Positions 1 through 7,419 of a stretch of DNA of 7,669 nt are shown here, in pieces. The DNA comes from an uncultured Angelakisella sp. Its GTDB lineage: Bacteria; Bacillota; Clostridia; Oscillospirales; Ruminococcaceae. The stretch's first letter is position 1. Every line of letters begins with the position of its first letter. The translations under genes were made by a program, and so were the position numbers. Location of the stretch: assembly GCA_904420255.1 (NCBI GenBank), contig CAJFUT010000232.1, forward strand, positions 1 to 7,669, in the 5' to 3' direction. The notes under the pieces were generated by a model. That model was given only the letters and a program-made list of their open reading frames with translations. It had not been told where the DNA came from and searched no databases.

Positions 1-633
1 CGCCGCTTCCTCTCCCTGGCGGACCTCCAGGAGCGGGCCCGGGCCGGGGAACGGTTCCCCCTCTGCTTTGTGGACCTCCACATCCCCTGGGGCGGCAAAG
101 CCTCTCCCGCCGAAACGGTGCGGCAGCTGGAGCCGGACACTCTGATTGTTTCCCTTTCCACAGTGCTGGAGCTGGGCCGGCTGGACCATTCCCGCCCCTT
201 TGCCTGCCTGGCCGTCCCCGTCAGCAGCGGGGCCCTCTTTCCGGTCCTGGACCAGGCCCTCGCCAGAATCCAGGAGCTTTTCGCCCGCACCCTGGAGGTG
301 CGCGTCCCGGGAGGCCCCCGCTACCTGCCCTTCCACCAAATCGCCCTGGCCTGTTACCACGACCACCGGCTCCTGTTCCACATGGCGGACGGGGAAAAAA
401 TATGGAGCAACAGCCTCCGGGCCCCCTTCAAGGAGCTCTGCGCGCCGCTGCTCCAGGACAGCGCCTTCGTCCAGGTGGCCGCCGCCTGCATCGCCAATCT
501 CCACTACGTGGACTCCATCCAGGGAAGAAGGCTTCTGATGCGGGACGGCATTTCAGCCGCCATCCCCCGGAAAAATTTCGCCCAGGTCTGCCAGGCGCTG
601 AGCGCCTTCCAGAACGGCGCCGCGCCGGAATAA
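1..633 (+). CDS. LytTR-family response regulator, 5' end missing
   Basis: The frame is open from the first base, so the true start lies upstream; 210 codons are visible before the TAA. Residues 1-95 resemble the second half of a CheY-like receiver: the strand LCFVDLHIP puts a candidate phospho-acceptor Asp at residue 25, and the final strand and helix read FACLAVPVSSGALFPVLDQAL. The usual Lys before that Pro (as in LxKP) is Val72, so the receiver may not respond normally to phosphorylation. Residues 98-205 match the LytTR DNA-binding domain: an early strand RYLPFHQIALACYH, then DGEKIWSN, a helix ending in LLQDSAFVQV, the IANLHYVDSI strand (family VNLxYI), and LLMRDGISAAIPRKNF near the end. 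The family's basic residues before the VNL strand (R-x-H-R-S) read Q-V-A-A-A here. The protein is probably a cytoplasmic transcription regulator paired with a histidine kinase outside the window. Its target is unknown. Confidence 0.85.
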   Translation, partial: RRFLSLADLQERARAGERFPLCFVDLHIPWGGKASPAETVRQLEPDTLIVSLSTVLELGRLDHSRPFACLAVPVSSGALFPVLDQALARIQELFARTLEVRVPGGPRYLPFHQIALACYHDHRLLFHMADGEKIWSNSLRAPFKELCAPLLQDSAFVQVAAACIANLHYVDSIQGRRLLMRDGISAAIPRKNFAQVCQALSAFQNGAAPE

Positions 634-659
634 GCCGCCCGGAAACGGCTGTGCCGACG

Positions 660-703
660 GCGGCCGGGACTCCTCCCCCGGAGCCCCGGCCGCTGTTTTA
701 TTT
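660..703 (+). terminator. Intrinsic terminator of the LytTR gene
   Basis: A perfect 9-bp GC stem (660-668 with 685-693) is extended by a CTCC/GGAG inner stem (670-673 with 680-683) around a short C-rich loop. It is followed by TGTTTTATTT on the plus strand. It lies 26 bases after the LytTR stop codon. On the minus strand the hairpin is not followed by a T-run, so it should act mainly on plus-strand transcripts. The convergent lipoprotein gene ends at 712, just beyond it. Confidence 0.8.
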
Positions 704-711
704 CCCGCTTT

Positions 712-1989
712 CTACTCCTGGCTCCCACCGGACGCCTCCGGCGGCTCACCGGCCTCCCCGGGACCGTTTCCCTCCGGCGGCTCGGGAGGCTGCCCCTCCC
801 CCTCCATCGGCGGACGCTCCTTCCCCGGCTCCCCCTCGGGGGGCTCCGGGCGCTCCCCCGCCGGGCCTCCGGGGCCGCCCGCGCCGCGGTTCTCCTCCAC
901 GCTCTGGGTGGTGACAGCGCCCTGCTCCTGGCCGCCCTGGGCCTCCTCATAAACGCCGGCCAGGGCCCCGTCCTCGCCGCTGCCGGTGCCGCCGGTGAGG
1001 ATGGTATACTCCACCCCCTCCTGGAGCTCCGGCGCGGAATAAAGCACCTGGCTGTACTCCCGGGCGGGGGCGAAGGCCGCCAGCAGCTCCTCCCCCTCCC
1101 GGACCTGGACCAGGGTGCCGGCTTCCTGGGCCTGGGAAAGGTTCAGCGCCAGGGACCGCTGGGCGGAGCCCTCCGCCGGCATGGTGCTGCTGGCGCCTGT
1201 GGCCATGACCACGCCGCCGTTGATGAGCAGCTCCCCGTCGCAGTCCAGGCCGCCGCTCATATCCCCGGTGGCGCTCATGGCGAGGACCCGGCCCCCGTTG
1301 ACGGCGAGGGAGCCGTTGGAATCGATGCCGTCGCCGCCGGCGTCGATGCGGATATCTCCGCCGTTGATGGTGATGACGCTGACGCCGTCGTTGTTGGCGT
1401 TGAAGCCGTCGTCCATGGAGGCCACCGAAATGGTCCCCCCGTCAATGGTCAGGTGCAGCTCGGTGGCGATGCCCTCCTCCCGGTTCCCCGTGACCTCCAG
1501 GGCCCCGTCCCCGGAGATGGTGAGGCTGGGGACGCTGTAGAGGGCGCCGTCATATTCGCCGCCGTCCCCCCCGTCGGAAAGGGCGTTGGCGCTCCCCGCC
1601 GCCAGGGTCACCAGGGCCTCGCCGGCGTCCTGGAAAAGGATGGCGGCGCCGTCGGGATTGTGGATTTCGGCGCCGGCCAGGATCAGCTCCACCGCCTGCT
1701 CCGGGGCGTTCACCACCACGCCCCCCTCCAGGGCGCCCGCAAGTCGGTAAACACCCCCGGCGGTGATGTTCACCGTGCCGTCCACCAGGGCCGCCGCGCC
1801 GGTGCCCTGGATGTCCACCCCGTCCTCGGAAAGGGTGATGACCGTCTCCGAAGCCTGGCTCTGGGACGAAACGCTCACCGCGTCGGAAGCGGACTGGGAG
1901 GCTCCCGTCCCCTGGGCGGCGCAGGCGGAAGCCAGGGCCAGGCCGAGGCAGAGGGCGGAAGCGGAGAGGACTCTTTTTCTCGGATTCAT
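712..1989 (-). CDS. Carbohydrate-binding domain lipoprotein (Cthe_2159 family)
   Basis: This is a 425-residue exported protein. I chose the ATG at 1989 over the in-frame ATG at 2025 because a GGAGGT site lies 6 bases upstream and the protein then begins with a typical lipoprotein signal (MNPRKR, a hydrophobic stretch, then ASAC with the candidate lipidated Cys23). A Ser/Ala-rich linker (24-48) precedes a repeat-rich region (about 50-265). Its short strands, such as VNITAGGVYRLAG, LTIDGGTISV and ITINGGDIRIDAGGDGID, are characteristic of the Cthe_2159-type right-handed parallel beta-helix. The founding member binds polygalacturonate and calcium. Asp/Asn-rich turns (MDDGFNANND, GGDGIDSNG) could hold calcium. 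Residues 280-350 form a separate C-terminal module. Residues 368-425 are a Pro/Glu/Gly-rich low-complexity tail, probably disordered. The protein is likely anchored on the outer face of the membrane; its ligand is not known. It lies 240 bases downstream of the efflux permease on the same strand, so shared transcription is possible but not shown. Confidence 0.88.
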   Translation of the reverse strand: MNPRKRVLSASALCLGLALASACAAQGTGASQSASDAVSVSSQSQASETVITLSEDGVDIQGTGAAALVDGTVNITAGGVYRLAGALEGGVVVNAPEQAVELILAGAEIHNPDGAAILFQDAGEALVTLAAGSANALSDGGDGGEYDGALYSVPSLTISGDGALEVTGNREEGIATELHLTIDGGTISVASMDDGFNANNDGVSVITINGGDIRIDAGGDGIDSNGSLAVNGGRVLAMSATGDMSGGLDCDGELLINGGVVMATGASSTMPAEGSAQRSLALNLSQAQEAGTLVQVREGEELLAAFAPAREYSQVLYSAPELQEGVEYTILTGGTGSGEDGALAGVYEEAQGGQEQGAVTTQSVEENRGAGGPGGPAGERPEPPEGEPGKERPPMEGEGQPPEPPEGNGPGEAGEPPEASGGSQE

Positions 1990-1995
1990 ATTGCT

Positions 1996-2001
1996 ACCTC
2001 C
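1996..2001 (-). promoter_or_regulatory. Ribosome binding site fixing the lipoprotein start
   Basis: GGAGGT on the minus strand is placed 6 bases before the ATG at 1989. No comparable site precedes the upstream in-frame ATG at 2025, so the longer start is unlikely. A CATAAT -10-like hexamer lies at 2032-2037, but I found no good -35 at the right distance, so I do not call a promoter. Confidence 0.75.
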
Positions 2002-2139
2002 GGATTCCAGAATGGATTTTGCCATGGTCTAATTATGGATGCCCGGAGTGATTTGCATATGTGGGGTGTGTGAAGGGGCAGTGAATATTTGACCCCCTTC
2101 GCGCGGGGCGGGCGCCCCCTGGGGAACAGGGAAAGCAGC

Positions 2140-2174
2140 GGCCGGGGGGCCGGCGCGGCGCCGGCTCCCCGGCC
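2140..2174 (-). terminator. Strong GC hairpin after the RND gene, possible terminator
   Basis: An 8-bp stem GGCCGGGG/CCCCGGCC (2140-2147 with 2167-2174) is stacked on a 6-bp inner stem of GCCGGC (2149-2154 with 2160-2165) around a 5-base loop. It starts 55 bases after the permease stop codon. On the minus strand it is followed only by GCTGCTTTCCCTGTTCC, a poor T-run. It could be a weak or factor-assisted terminator, or a stabilising 3' end that lets some transcription reach the lipoprotein gene. Apart from this hairpin and a weak -10-like hexamer, the 240-base gap (1990-2229) shows nothing I can name. Confidence 0.4.
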
Positions 2175-2229
2175 TTGCGAAAGAAAGCGGCGGGCCCCCT
2201 TCGGGCAGTTTTGCCGGGGAAGCCTTATT

Positions 2230-5200
2230 TTACTGGCCTGCTTTGGCCGTCTCCTTGGCGGCCCTGCGTGCCTCCCTGCGGCGGCGCCGGTCCTCGGGGT
2301 CGAAGATCAGGTAGAAGGTGGGGATCAGCACCAGGGTCAGGAGGGTGGACATGGTGAGGCCGCCGATGACCACCACCGCCATGCTCTCCATCATCTCCAC
2401 ATCGGAGCCCACCGCCATGGGGATCAGGCCCACGATGGTGGTGAGGGTGGACATGAGGATGGGCCGCAGGCGGGAGATCCCCGCCTGGCGCAGGGCCTGG
2501 CGGACCTCCATATTGTAATCCCGCCGCAGGATGTTGGTGTAGTCGATGAGGACGATGGCGTTATTCACCACCATACCCACCAGCATGACAACCCCCAGCA
2601 GGGACGCCATATTGATGGAGGACCCGGTGATGGCGAGGCCCAGGATGGAGCCCACCAGGGCGAAGGGCACCGAGATCATCACCACCAGGGAGAACCGCAC
2701 CGATTCAAACTGGATGGCCATCACGGCAAAGACCAGGTAGATGGCCACCAGAAGGGCCTGCCCGATGGCGGCGAACTCCTCATACATCTGGTCCATGGAG
2801 GTGCCCTGGGCGATTTCCACGCCCTCGGGCAGTTCTACATTCTGAGCGATATCCGCCATGACCCGCGCGCTGAGCTCCGCGGTATTCAGCCCCACCTGGG
2901 GGGTGCCGGTGACTGTCACCAGGTAGTCCCCATCCTGGCGGGTGATGGAGGTGGGGGCCTCGGCGTAGATGATCTCCGCCATATCGGTGAGGGCCGCCTT
3001 GCCGCCGGTGGGGGTATCCACCATCATGCCGTAAAGGTCGCTGACATCCTGGAACCGGTCGGTGGGCAGCTCCACCATCACCGAGTATTCGGTGCCGCTG
3101 TCCATCAGGGTTGTGGCCTCCACGCCGGAAAGCTGGCTGCGCACCGAGGAGAGGACGGTGGCGGGGGTCATGTTCACCGAGGCGGCCAGGACGGGGTCCA
3201 CCACAATCTCGGCCCGGGGGGCGCCGTCGGAAAGGCTGGTGGTGACGCTGTCGAATTCCGGCATGGCCGCCATGCGGTCGCGGATCACCTCCGCCTGCTC
3301 CTCCAGGTCGCTGAGATTCCCGCCCTGGAGGTTCACCTCAACCGTACCGCCGGAGAGCATGGACATCATGCTGACGGTGGAAACGTCCACGCTGCAGTTG
3401 GGGACGCTCTTGGAAAGCTCCCGGATGGTCTGGACGAATTCGTCGTCGGTCATGGAGGCGTCGTCCCTGAGGGTGACGGTGATGCTCCCGGTACCGCCCC
3501 CCATCATGCTGGTGATGCCGCTGCCGCTCCCCACCGACATGGTATAGGATTCCACATCGGGCTGGGAGCTGACCATTTCCTCCAGCCGGCTCATAATCTC
3601 GTTGGTGGACTCCAGGTTCAGGCCGTTTTTGGTTTCCACCGAAAGCTGGATCTGGCCGCTGGACATATCGGGGATCAGCTCCTGGGGCACGGCGGTATAG
3701 AGGACCAGGGCCACCACCACCAGCGCCACCGCGGTGAGGACCACCAGCCTGCGCCTGTCAAAGAGCTTCGCCATAACGCCGCCGTACCAGGCCTCCAGGC
3801 GGCGGACCAGTCGGTTGCCCAAAAAGTCGGTCTTTTCCCTGGGCCTCATCTTCACAAAGAGGAGGGGTACCAGGGTCAGGGCGCTGATGAGGGATGCGGT
3901 GAGGGAGAAGACGATGGTATAGCAGATATCCCGGAAAAGCTGCCCCGCCAGGCCCTCCATCATGCCGATGGGCAGGAACACCACCACGGTGGTGAGGGTG
4001 GAGGCGACGATGGAGCCCATCACCAGCTCGGCGCCCTTGGTGACATTTTCCTCAAAGGTCCGCTCGATGGTGCCGGATTTGAAGCAGCTGTCCAGCACCA
4101 CGATGGAGTTGTCCACCAGCATACCGATGCCGATGACCAGGCCGCCCAGGGAGATCAGGTTGATGCTCATGCCCATGAGGGCCATGAGGATGAGGGTGGC
4201 CAGCACCGAGAAGGGCATGGAAAGCCCGATGATGAGGGAGGCTTTCCATTCGCCCAGGAAGATCCAAAGCACCACCACGGCGATGGCGAGGCCCTCCACC
4301 AGGGAAACGGCCACATTGGAAAGGTTATCCGTAATGTCCTCGCCGCTGTTGTAGGTGACCTCCATCGCGAGGCCCAGGTTGCTCTGGTTCAGGCGGTCCA
4401 CCAGGGCGGAGGCCTGGCGGCAGATTTCCACCGTGTTGGCGCTCTGCTCCTTGGTCACCGAAACGCTGATGATATCCTTGCCGTCCCGGCGGCTGTAGGA
4501 AGTGGCCTCTTCATCAGCCAGATTCACCTGGGCCACATCGGAGAGGCGGATCACATCCCCCGAAGCCAGGGTGATGGGGACATCCTCCAGGGCGCGGTAG
4601 TTGGCGATCTCCTGGCTGCCGGTGAGGCCCACCGTCACGTTGCCCCGGTCCAGGGCGCCCAGGGTGGTTTCAAACTCCGCCGAGGCGATGGCGTTGGCGA
4701 TGGAGGACATGGTGAGATGGTACTGGGTCAGCTTGTTTTCATCCAGGAGGACCTGGACATATTCCCGGGTACCGCCGGAAACCGACACATCGGAAACCCC
4801 TTCGATGCGCTCCAGCTCCGGCACCACCGTATCCTCCACATAGGCTTTGAGGTTGCTGCCGGCGTCCGCCTCCACGGTGATGGTCATGACGCTGCTGTTG
4901 GCGATATTGGAGATGTTGAGCTCCAGCACCGTAGGGTCGCTGGCCCCATCCGGAAGGGACACCAGGGCCAGGGCCGAGCTGACGTCCTGGAACTTCTTGT
5001 CCAGGTCGGCGCCGTAATCGAACTGGAGCATGGTCATGCCCATGTTCTCGTAGGAAACCGACATGGTGGTCTGGACCTCGGAAACGGTGGCCAGGGCGGC
5101 CTCAACCCGGTCGGTGACCGATTCGTCGATCTCCTCCGGGGAGGCGCCGTAGTAGGAAGTCATTACCATCAGCACCGGGAACTCCATCTCCGGGGTGGAT

Positions 5201-5307
5201 TCCATGGGCATCTGGAACACCGAGGAAACGCCGAAGATGATGAGGCTGGCGATGCAGATGAAGATGCAGACCGGCCTTTTGATGCTGAATCTGGGGAGGG
5301 AAAACAT
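2230..5307 (-). CDS. RND-family efflux permease (HAE/AcrB-like)
   Basis: This 1025-residue inner-membrane antiporter is of normal family length (about 1000-1070). The N-terminus MFSLPRFSIKRPV followed by TM1 (about 10-31) is the family signature. The first large extracytoplasmic porter region (about 35-333) contains GASPEEIDESVTDRVEAAL and DYGADLDKKFQDV. TM2-TM6 follow (335-486), with TM4 carrying GIGMLVDNSIVVLD (394-406), then TM7 (519-540). The second porter region (541-843) has Gly/Met-rich loops at 593-608 and 646-654. TM8-TM12 cover 845-1001, with TM10 GMVVNNAIVLIDY (911-923) and the RLRPILMSTLTTIVG box (946-960). The C-terminus is a basic cytoplasmic tail rich in Arg. The AcrB relay residues D407/D408/K940/R971/T978 correspond to D399/N400/N915/R946/S953, so only part of it is canonical. 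By family knowledge it exports drugs, lipids or other amphiphiles using the proton or sodium gradient; the substrate cannot be read from sequence. It starts 4 bases after the adaptor stop, implying translational coupling. Confidence 0.96.
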   Translation of the reverse strand: MFSLPRFSIKRPVCIFICIASLIIFGVSSVFQMPMESTPEMEFPVLMVMTSYYGASPEEIDESVTDRVEAALATVSEVQTTMSVSYENMGMTMLQFDYGADLDKKFQDVSSALALVSLPDGASDPTVLELNISNIANSSVMTITVEADAGSNLKAYVEDTVVPELERIEGVSDVSVSGGTREYVQVLLDENKLTQYHLTMSSIANAIASAEFETTLGALDRGNVTVGLTGSQEIANYRALEDVPITLASGDVIRLSDVAQVNLADEEATSYSRRDGKDIISVSVTKEQSANTVEICRQASALVDRLNQSNLGLAMEVTYNSGEDITDNLSNVAVSLVEGLAIAVVVLWIFLGEWKASLIIGLSMPFSVLATLILMALMGMSINLISLGGLVIGIGMLVDNSIVVLDSCFKSGTIERTFEENVTKGAELVMGSIVASTLTTVVVFLPIGMMEGLAGQLFRDICYTIVFSLTASLISALTLVPLLFVKMRPREKTDFLGNRLVRRLEAWYGGVMAKLFDRRRLVVLTAVALVVVALVLYTAVPQELIPDMSSGQIQLSVETKNGLNLESTNEIMSRLEEMVSSQPDVESYTMSVGSGSGITSMMGGGTGSITVTLRDDASMTDDEFVQTIRELSKSVPNCSVDVSTVSMMSMLSGGTVEVNLQGGNLSDLEEQAEVIRDRMAAMPEFDSVTTSLSDGAPRAEIVVDPVLAASVNMTPATVLSSVRSQLSGVEATTLMDSGTEYSVMVELPTDRFQDVSDLYGMMVDTPTGGKAALTDMAEIIYAEAPTSITRQDGDYLVTVTGTPQVGLNTAELSARVMADIAQNVELPEGVEIAQGTSMDQMYEEFAAIGQALLVAIYLVFAVMAIQFESVRFSLVVMISVPFALVGSILGLAITGSSINMASLLGVVMLVGMVVNNAIVLIDYTNILRRDYNMEVRQALRQAGISRLRPILMSTLTTIVGLIPMAVGSDVEMMESMAVVVIGGLTMSTLLTLVLIPTFYLIFDPEDRRRRREARRAAKETAKAGQ

Positions 5308-5311
5308 CAGC

Positions 5312-6910
5312 CTACTCCCCCTCCCCTTCCGCAGGCTCCATGGGGATTTCCACCCCGGATTCCTCCTCGGCCGGAGCGGAGGATTCCGCCGGGGCGGCGG
5401 CCTCCTCCCCGTTCATCAGGGTGACGGCGGCGCCGTCCTCCAGGTCCGGGTGCCAGGTGGTGATGACCTGGTCCTCGGGGGAAAGGCCGTCCAGGATGAC
5501 GATCTCCTCGGCGGAGGAGATGCCGGTGGTCAGGTCGGTGCGCACCGCCACGCCGTCCCGGTAGACATAGACATAGGGCTGGTTGCCGTCGTATTCCACC
5601 AGCTCCAGGGGCAGCACCAGGGCGTTCTCCGCCCGGGCGGTGGAGGCCTGGACCTTCACCACCCCGCCGGAGCGGCTGGTGCCCAGGGATTCATCGGTGC
5701 GGGCCTTGGCGGCGTAAAGGCCACTGGCGGGGTCGGCGCTGCCGGCGATCTCGGTGATGCGGGCGGAGTACTCCTCCCCGTTATAGATCACCGTCACCGA
5801 GTCCCCCACCGAAAGGGCGTTGGCGCCGTCCTCCGAAAGGTTGAAGGAAACCACCGGGGCCTCGTCGGTCTGGTCGATGACAAAGGCGGGGGTGGAGGCG
5901 GAAACCATATCGCTCTCCGAAACGTTCTTGGCGGAGATGACGCCGGAAACGGGGGCGTAGACCTTGGCCTCCTCCAGGTTCTTCAGGGCGTTGTCGTAGC
6001 TGATTTTGGCCAGGTCCACCTGGCTCTGGACGGTGCCGGCCTGCTCGTCGGTGCCCCTGGTGTTGTAGTATGTATCCCGGGCGGTGACCATCCGCTTCCG
6101 GGCGCTGTCGGCGCTGTCCTCGGCGGTGGAAAGGTAGTCGGAGGCGGTATTGAGGGCATTGGTGGCGGAGTCCAATCTGCCGCTTGCATATTCCAGCCAG
6201 TCCTCGTTGGTTTCAGATCTGCCAATAGCTTCAAAAGCGGCGGTGGCTTCGTCCAACTTAGTCTTAGCAGCGGCAATATCTTCTGCTGACCCAGAATTTT
6301 GGATCAAATCGTCATACGCTTTTTGGGCATCTTCAACTGCGGTTTTTTGGGCAGTAGGTTGAGTAGCTCCAATAGTTCGTACCGCCTCCTGGGCCTGGTT
6401 CACCATAGCCTGGGCGGAATTATAGGCGGCTTTGGCGCCGTCATATTGCTCCTCCGCCGAGTCCTCGGCGTCCCGGGCGGTGTCCCAGGCGTCCCCCAGG
6501 GTGTCGTAGTTCTGCTTAGCGGAGATGATGGAGGTGTCCGCCGCCGAAAGGGCGGATTCGTACTGGAGCCGGGCGGTTTCCGCGGCGGTGAGAAGGTCCT
6601 CGGTATCCAGCTCAAAGAGGAGGGTGCCCTCCTCCACGTATTCCCCGGCGTTGACATAGACCCCCAGCACCTGGCCGGCGGAGGAGGGGTAGACGTTGGT
6701 GCTCCGGGCCGCCTCCAGCCGCCCCACAAACTCGGTGCTGCGGTCGATGGTGTCGTAGAAGGCGGTGGTGGTTTCCACCTCGATGGCCTGGGGGCCGGCG
6801 TCCGCGGCGGACTCCGGCTGCTGGGCGGCGCCGCAGCCCGCCCCTGTGGCCAAAAAAGCCCCGGCGGACAGCACCGCCAGGCATTTCAAGAATTTCCTGT
6901 TTTCTCTCAT
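5312..6910 (-). CDS. RND efflux adaptor (HlyD/AcrA-type membrane fusion lipoprotein)
   Basis: This 532-residue protein is longer than most adaptors (about 350-420). A GGAGG site precedes its ATG, which overlaps the marR stop by 4 bases. Residues 1-26 form a signal peptide (RENRK, a hydrophobic core, then TGAGC) with candidate lipidated Cys26. Residues 72-103 form the first half of a lipoyl/barrel-sandwich domain (SSAGQVLGVYVNAGEYVEEG). Residues 104-315 form a very long Ala/Glu/Asp-rich coiled-coil hairpin with a likely turn near QNSGSAED (204-211). The second lipoyl half follows (YAPVSGVISAKNVSESDMV, 318-336), then a beta-barrel (about 350-430) and a membrane-proximal domain (435-500). Residues 502-532 are an acidic Ala/Pro/Glu tail. 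The adaptor should sit on the outer face of the membrane and partner the permease encoded immediately downstream. The tip of the hairpin (about 177-237) is encoded by DNA of clearly lower G+C than the rest of the gene. Confidence 0.95.
   Translation of the reverse strand: MRENRKFLKCLAVLSAGAFLATGAGCGAAQQPESAADAGPQAIEVETTTAFYDTIDRSTEFVGRLEAARSTNVYPSSAGQVLGVYVNAGEYVEEGTLLFELDTEDLLTAAETARLQYESALSAADTSIISAKQNYDTLGDAWDTARDAEDSAEEQYDGAKAAYNSAQAMVNQAQEAVRTIGATQPTAQKTAVEDAQKAYDDLIQNSGSAEDIAAAKTKLDEATAAFEAIGRSETNEDWLEYASGRLDSATNALNTASDYLSTAEDSADSARKRMVTARDTYYNTRGTDEQAGTVQSQVDLAKISYDNALKNLEEAKVYAPVSGVISAKNVSESDMVSASTPAFVIDQTDEAPVVSFNLSEDGANALSVGDSVTVIYNGEEYSARITEIAGSADPASGLYAAKARTDESLGTSRSGGVVKVQASTARAENALVLPLELVEYDGNQPYVYVYRDGVAVRTDLTTGISSAEEIVILDGLSPEDQVITTWHPDLEDGAAVTLMNGEEAAAPAESSAPAEEESGVEIPMEPAEGEGE
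6201..6380 (-). other. Low-G+C mosaic segment inside the adaptor gene
   Basis: By hand count, 84 of 180 bases here are G or C (about 47%). The 60-base lines on either side have 37 of 60 (6121-6180) and 41 of 60 (6421-6480). The reading frame is unbroken, but codons shift to CAA, TTG, ACT, CCT, GTT, GAT and TCT, whereas the rest of the gene favours CAG, CTG, ACC, CCC and GTG. The segment encodes residues about 177-237, centred on the predicted turn of the coiled-coil hairpin. It looks like a segment replaced or inserted by recombination; edges are approximate. Confidence 0.6.
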
Positions 6911-7413
6911 GCTGTTTCCTCCGATTGCGTTGTTTCTCTATTCCCGGCCGCCGCTTCGCAGTTCCGCAGCAGCCGCTCCAGCATTTGGTTCAGGGCGGAA
7001 AACTCCTCCGGCGTAAACCCCTGGAAGATCTGCTCAAAGGTTTTCCGTCCCTTTTCCTGGATCCGCTCCCCCAGGCGCTCGCACCTGGCGGTGAGCCGGA
7101 CCCGCTTGTACCGCCGGTCCTGCTCATCCGCCACCCGGGTGACGAAGCCCTTAGCCTCCAGCCGCTGGAGGATGCCGGTGACGGTGGGGTTGGAAAGGTA
7201 CAGCTCCCTTTCGATCTCCCGCTGGCTCACACCCTCCCCACGGTGGCTGGCGATGCTCACCAGGACGTTGACCTGGGAAATGGTGAGGTCCAGCTCCCGG
7301 ATGTGGCCGTTCATCTGCTCCAGGAGGACGTTGTGGATGCTTTTGAAAAGCCGCAGGAATTCCATCTGGGGATTGACGGACACAGTCGTTGTGGCGCTTG
7401 GTATCGGCTCCAT
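6907..7413 (-). CDS. MarR-family transcriptional regulator
   Basis: This 168-residue cytoplasmic repressor is of typical MarR size (about 140-170). I start it at the ATG at 7413, which has a GGGAGGT site 6 bases upstream; a longer GTG-initiated frame to 7464 would run into the promoter. Helix 1 (about 15-40, FLRLFKSIHNVLLEQMNGHI) and the C-terminal helices (110-150) form the dimer interface. The winged helix-turn-helix spans about 42-108: LTISQVNVLVSIAS, VSQREIERELYLS, the recognition helix NPTVTGILQRLEAKG (75-89), and the wing DEQDRRYKRVRLT (96-108) with the family's conserved D-x-R-D/R pattern. The extra residues are a short N-terminal arm and a polar C-terminal tail. It is first in the operon and overlaps the adaptor gene by 4 bases (ATGA). 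That arrangement fits a ligand-responsive repressor controlling its own efflux genes. The inducer cannot be inferred. Confidence 0.95.
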   Translation of the reverse strand: MEPIPSATTTVSVNPQMEFLRLFKSIHNVLLEQMNGHIRELDLTISQVNVLVSIASHRGEGVSQREIERELYLSNPTVTGILQRLEAKGFVTRVADEQDRRYKRVRLTARCERLGERIQEKGRKTFEQIFQGFTPEEFSALNQMLERLLRNCEAAAGNRETTQSEETA

Positions 7414-7419
7414 TTCATC

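Noticed and set aside
504..950. Minus-strand Arg-rich open frame across the 633-712 convergent junction
   Set aside because: Arg/Ser/Pro-rich translation typical of GC-rich antisense sequence. It overlaps a better LytTR gene, a terminator and the lipoprotein tail.
2089..5424. Very long plus-strand open frame (1111 codons) opposite the RND permease
   Set aside because: It mirrors the permease gene almost exactly. Its translation is His/Gly/Asp-rich with no recognisable domain, no ribosome binding site is evident, and the lack of stops follows from high G+C and strong codon bias on the opposite strand.
5195..6289. Plus-strand open frame (364 codons) opposite the adaptor gene
   Set aside because: Gly/Val/His-rich shadow of the adaptor coding frame with no domain or start signal. 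The opposite strand has a complete, recognisable protein.
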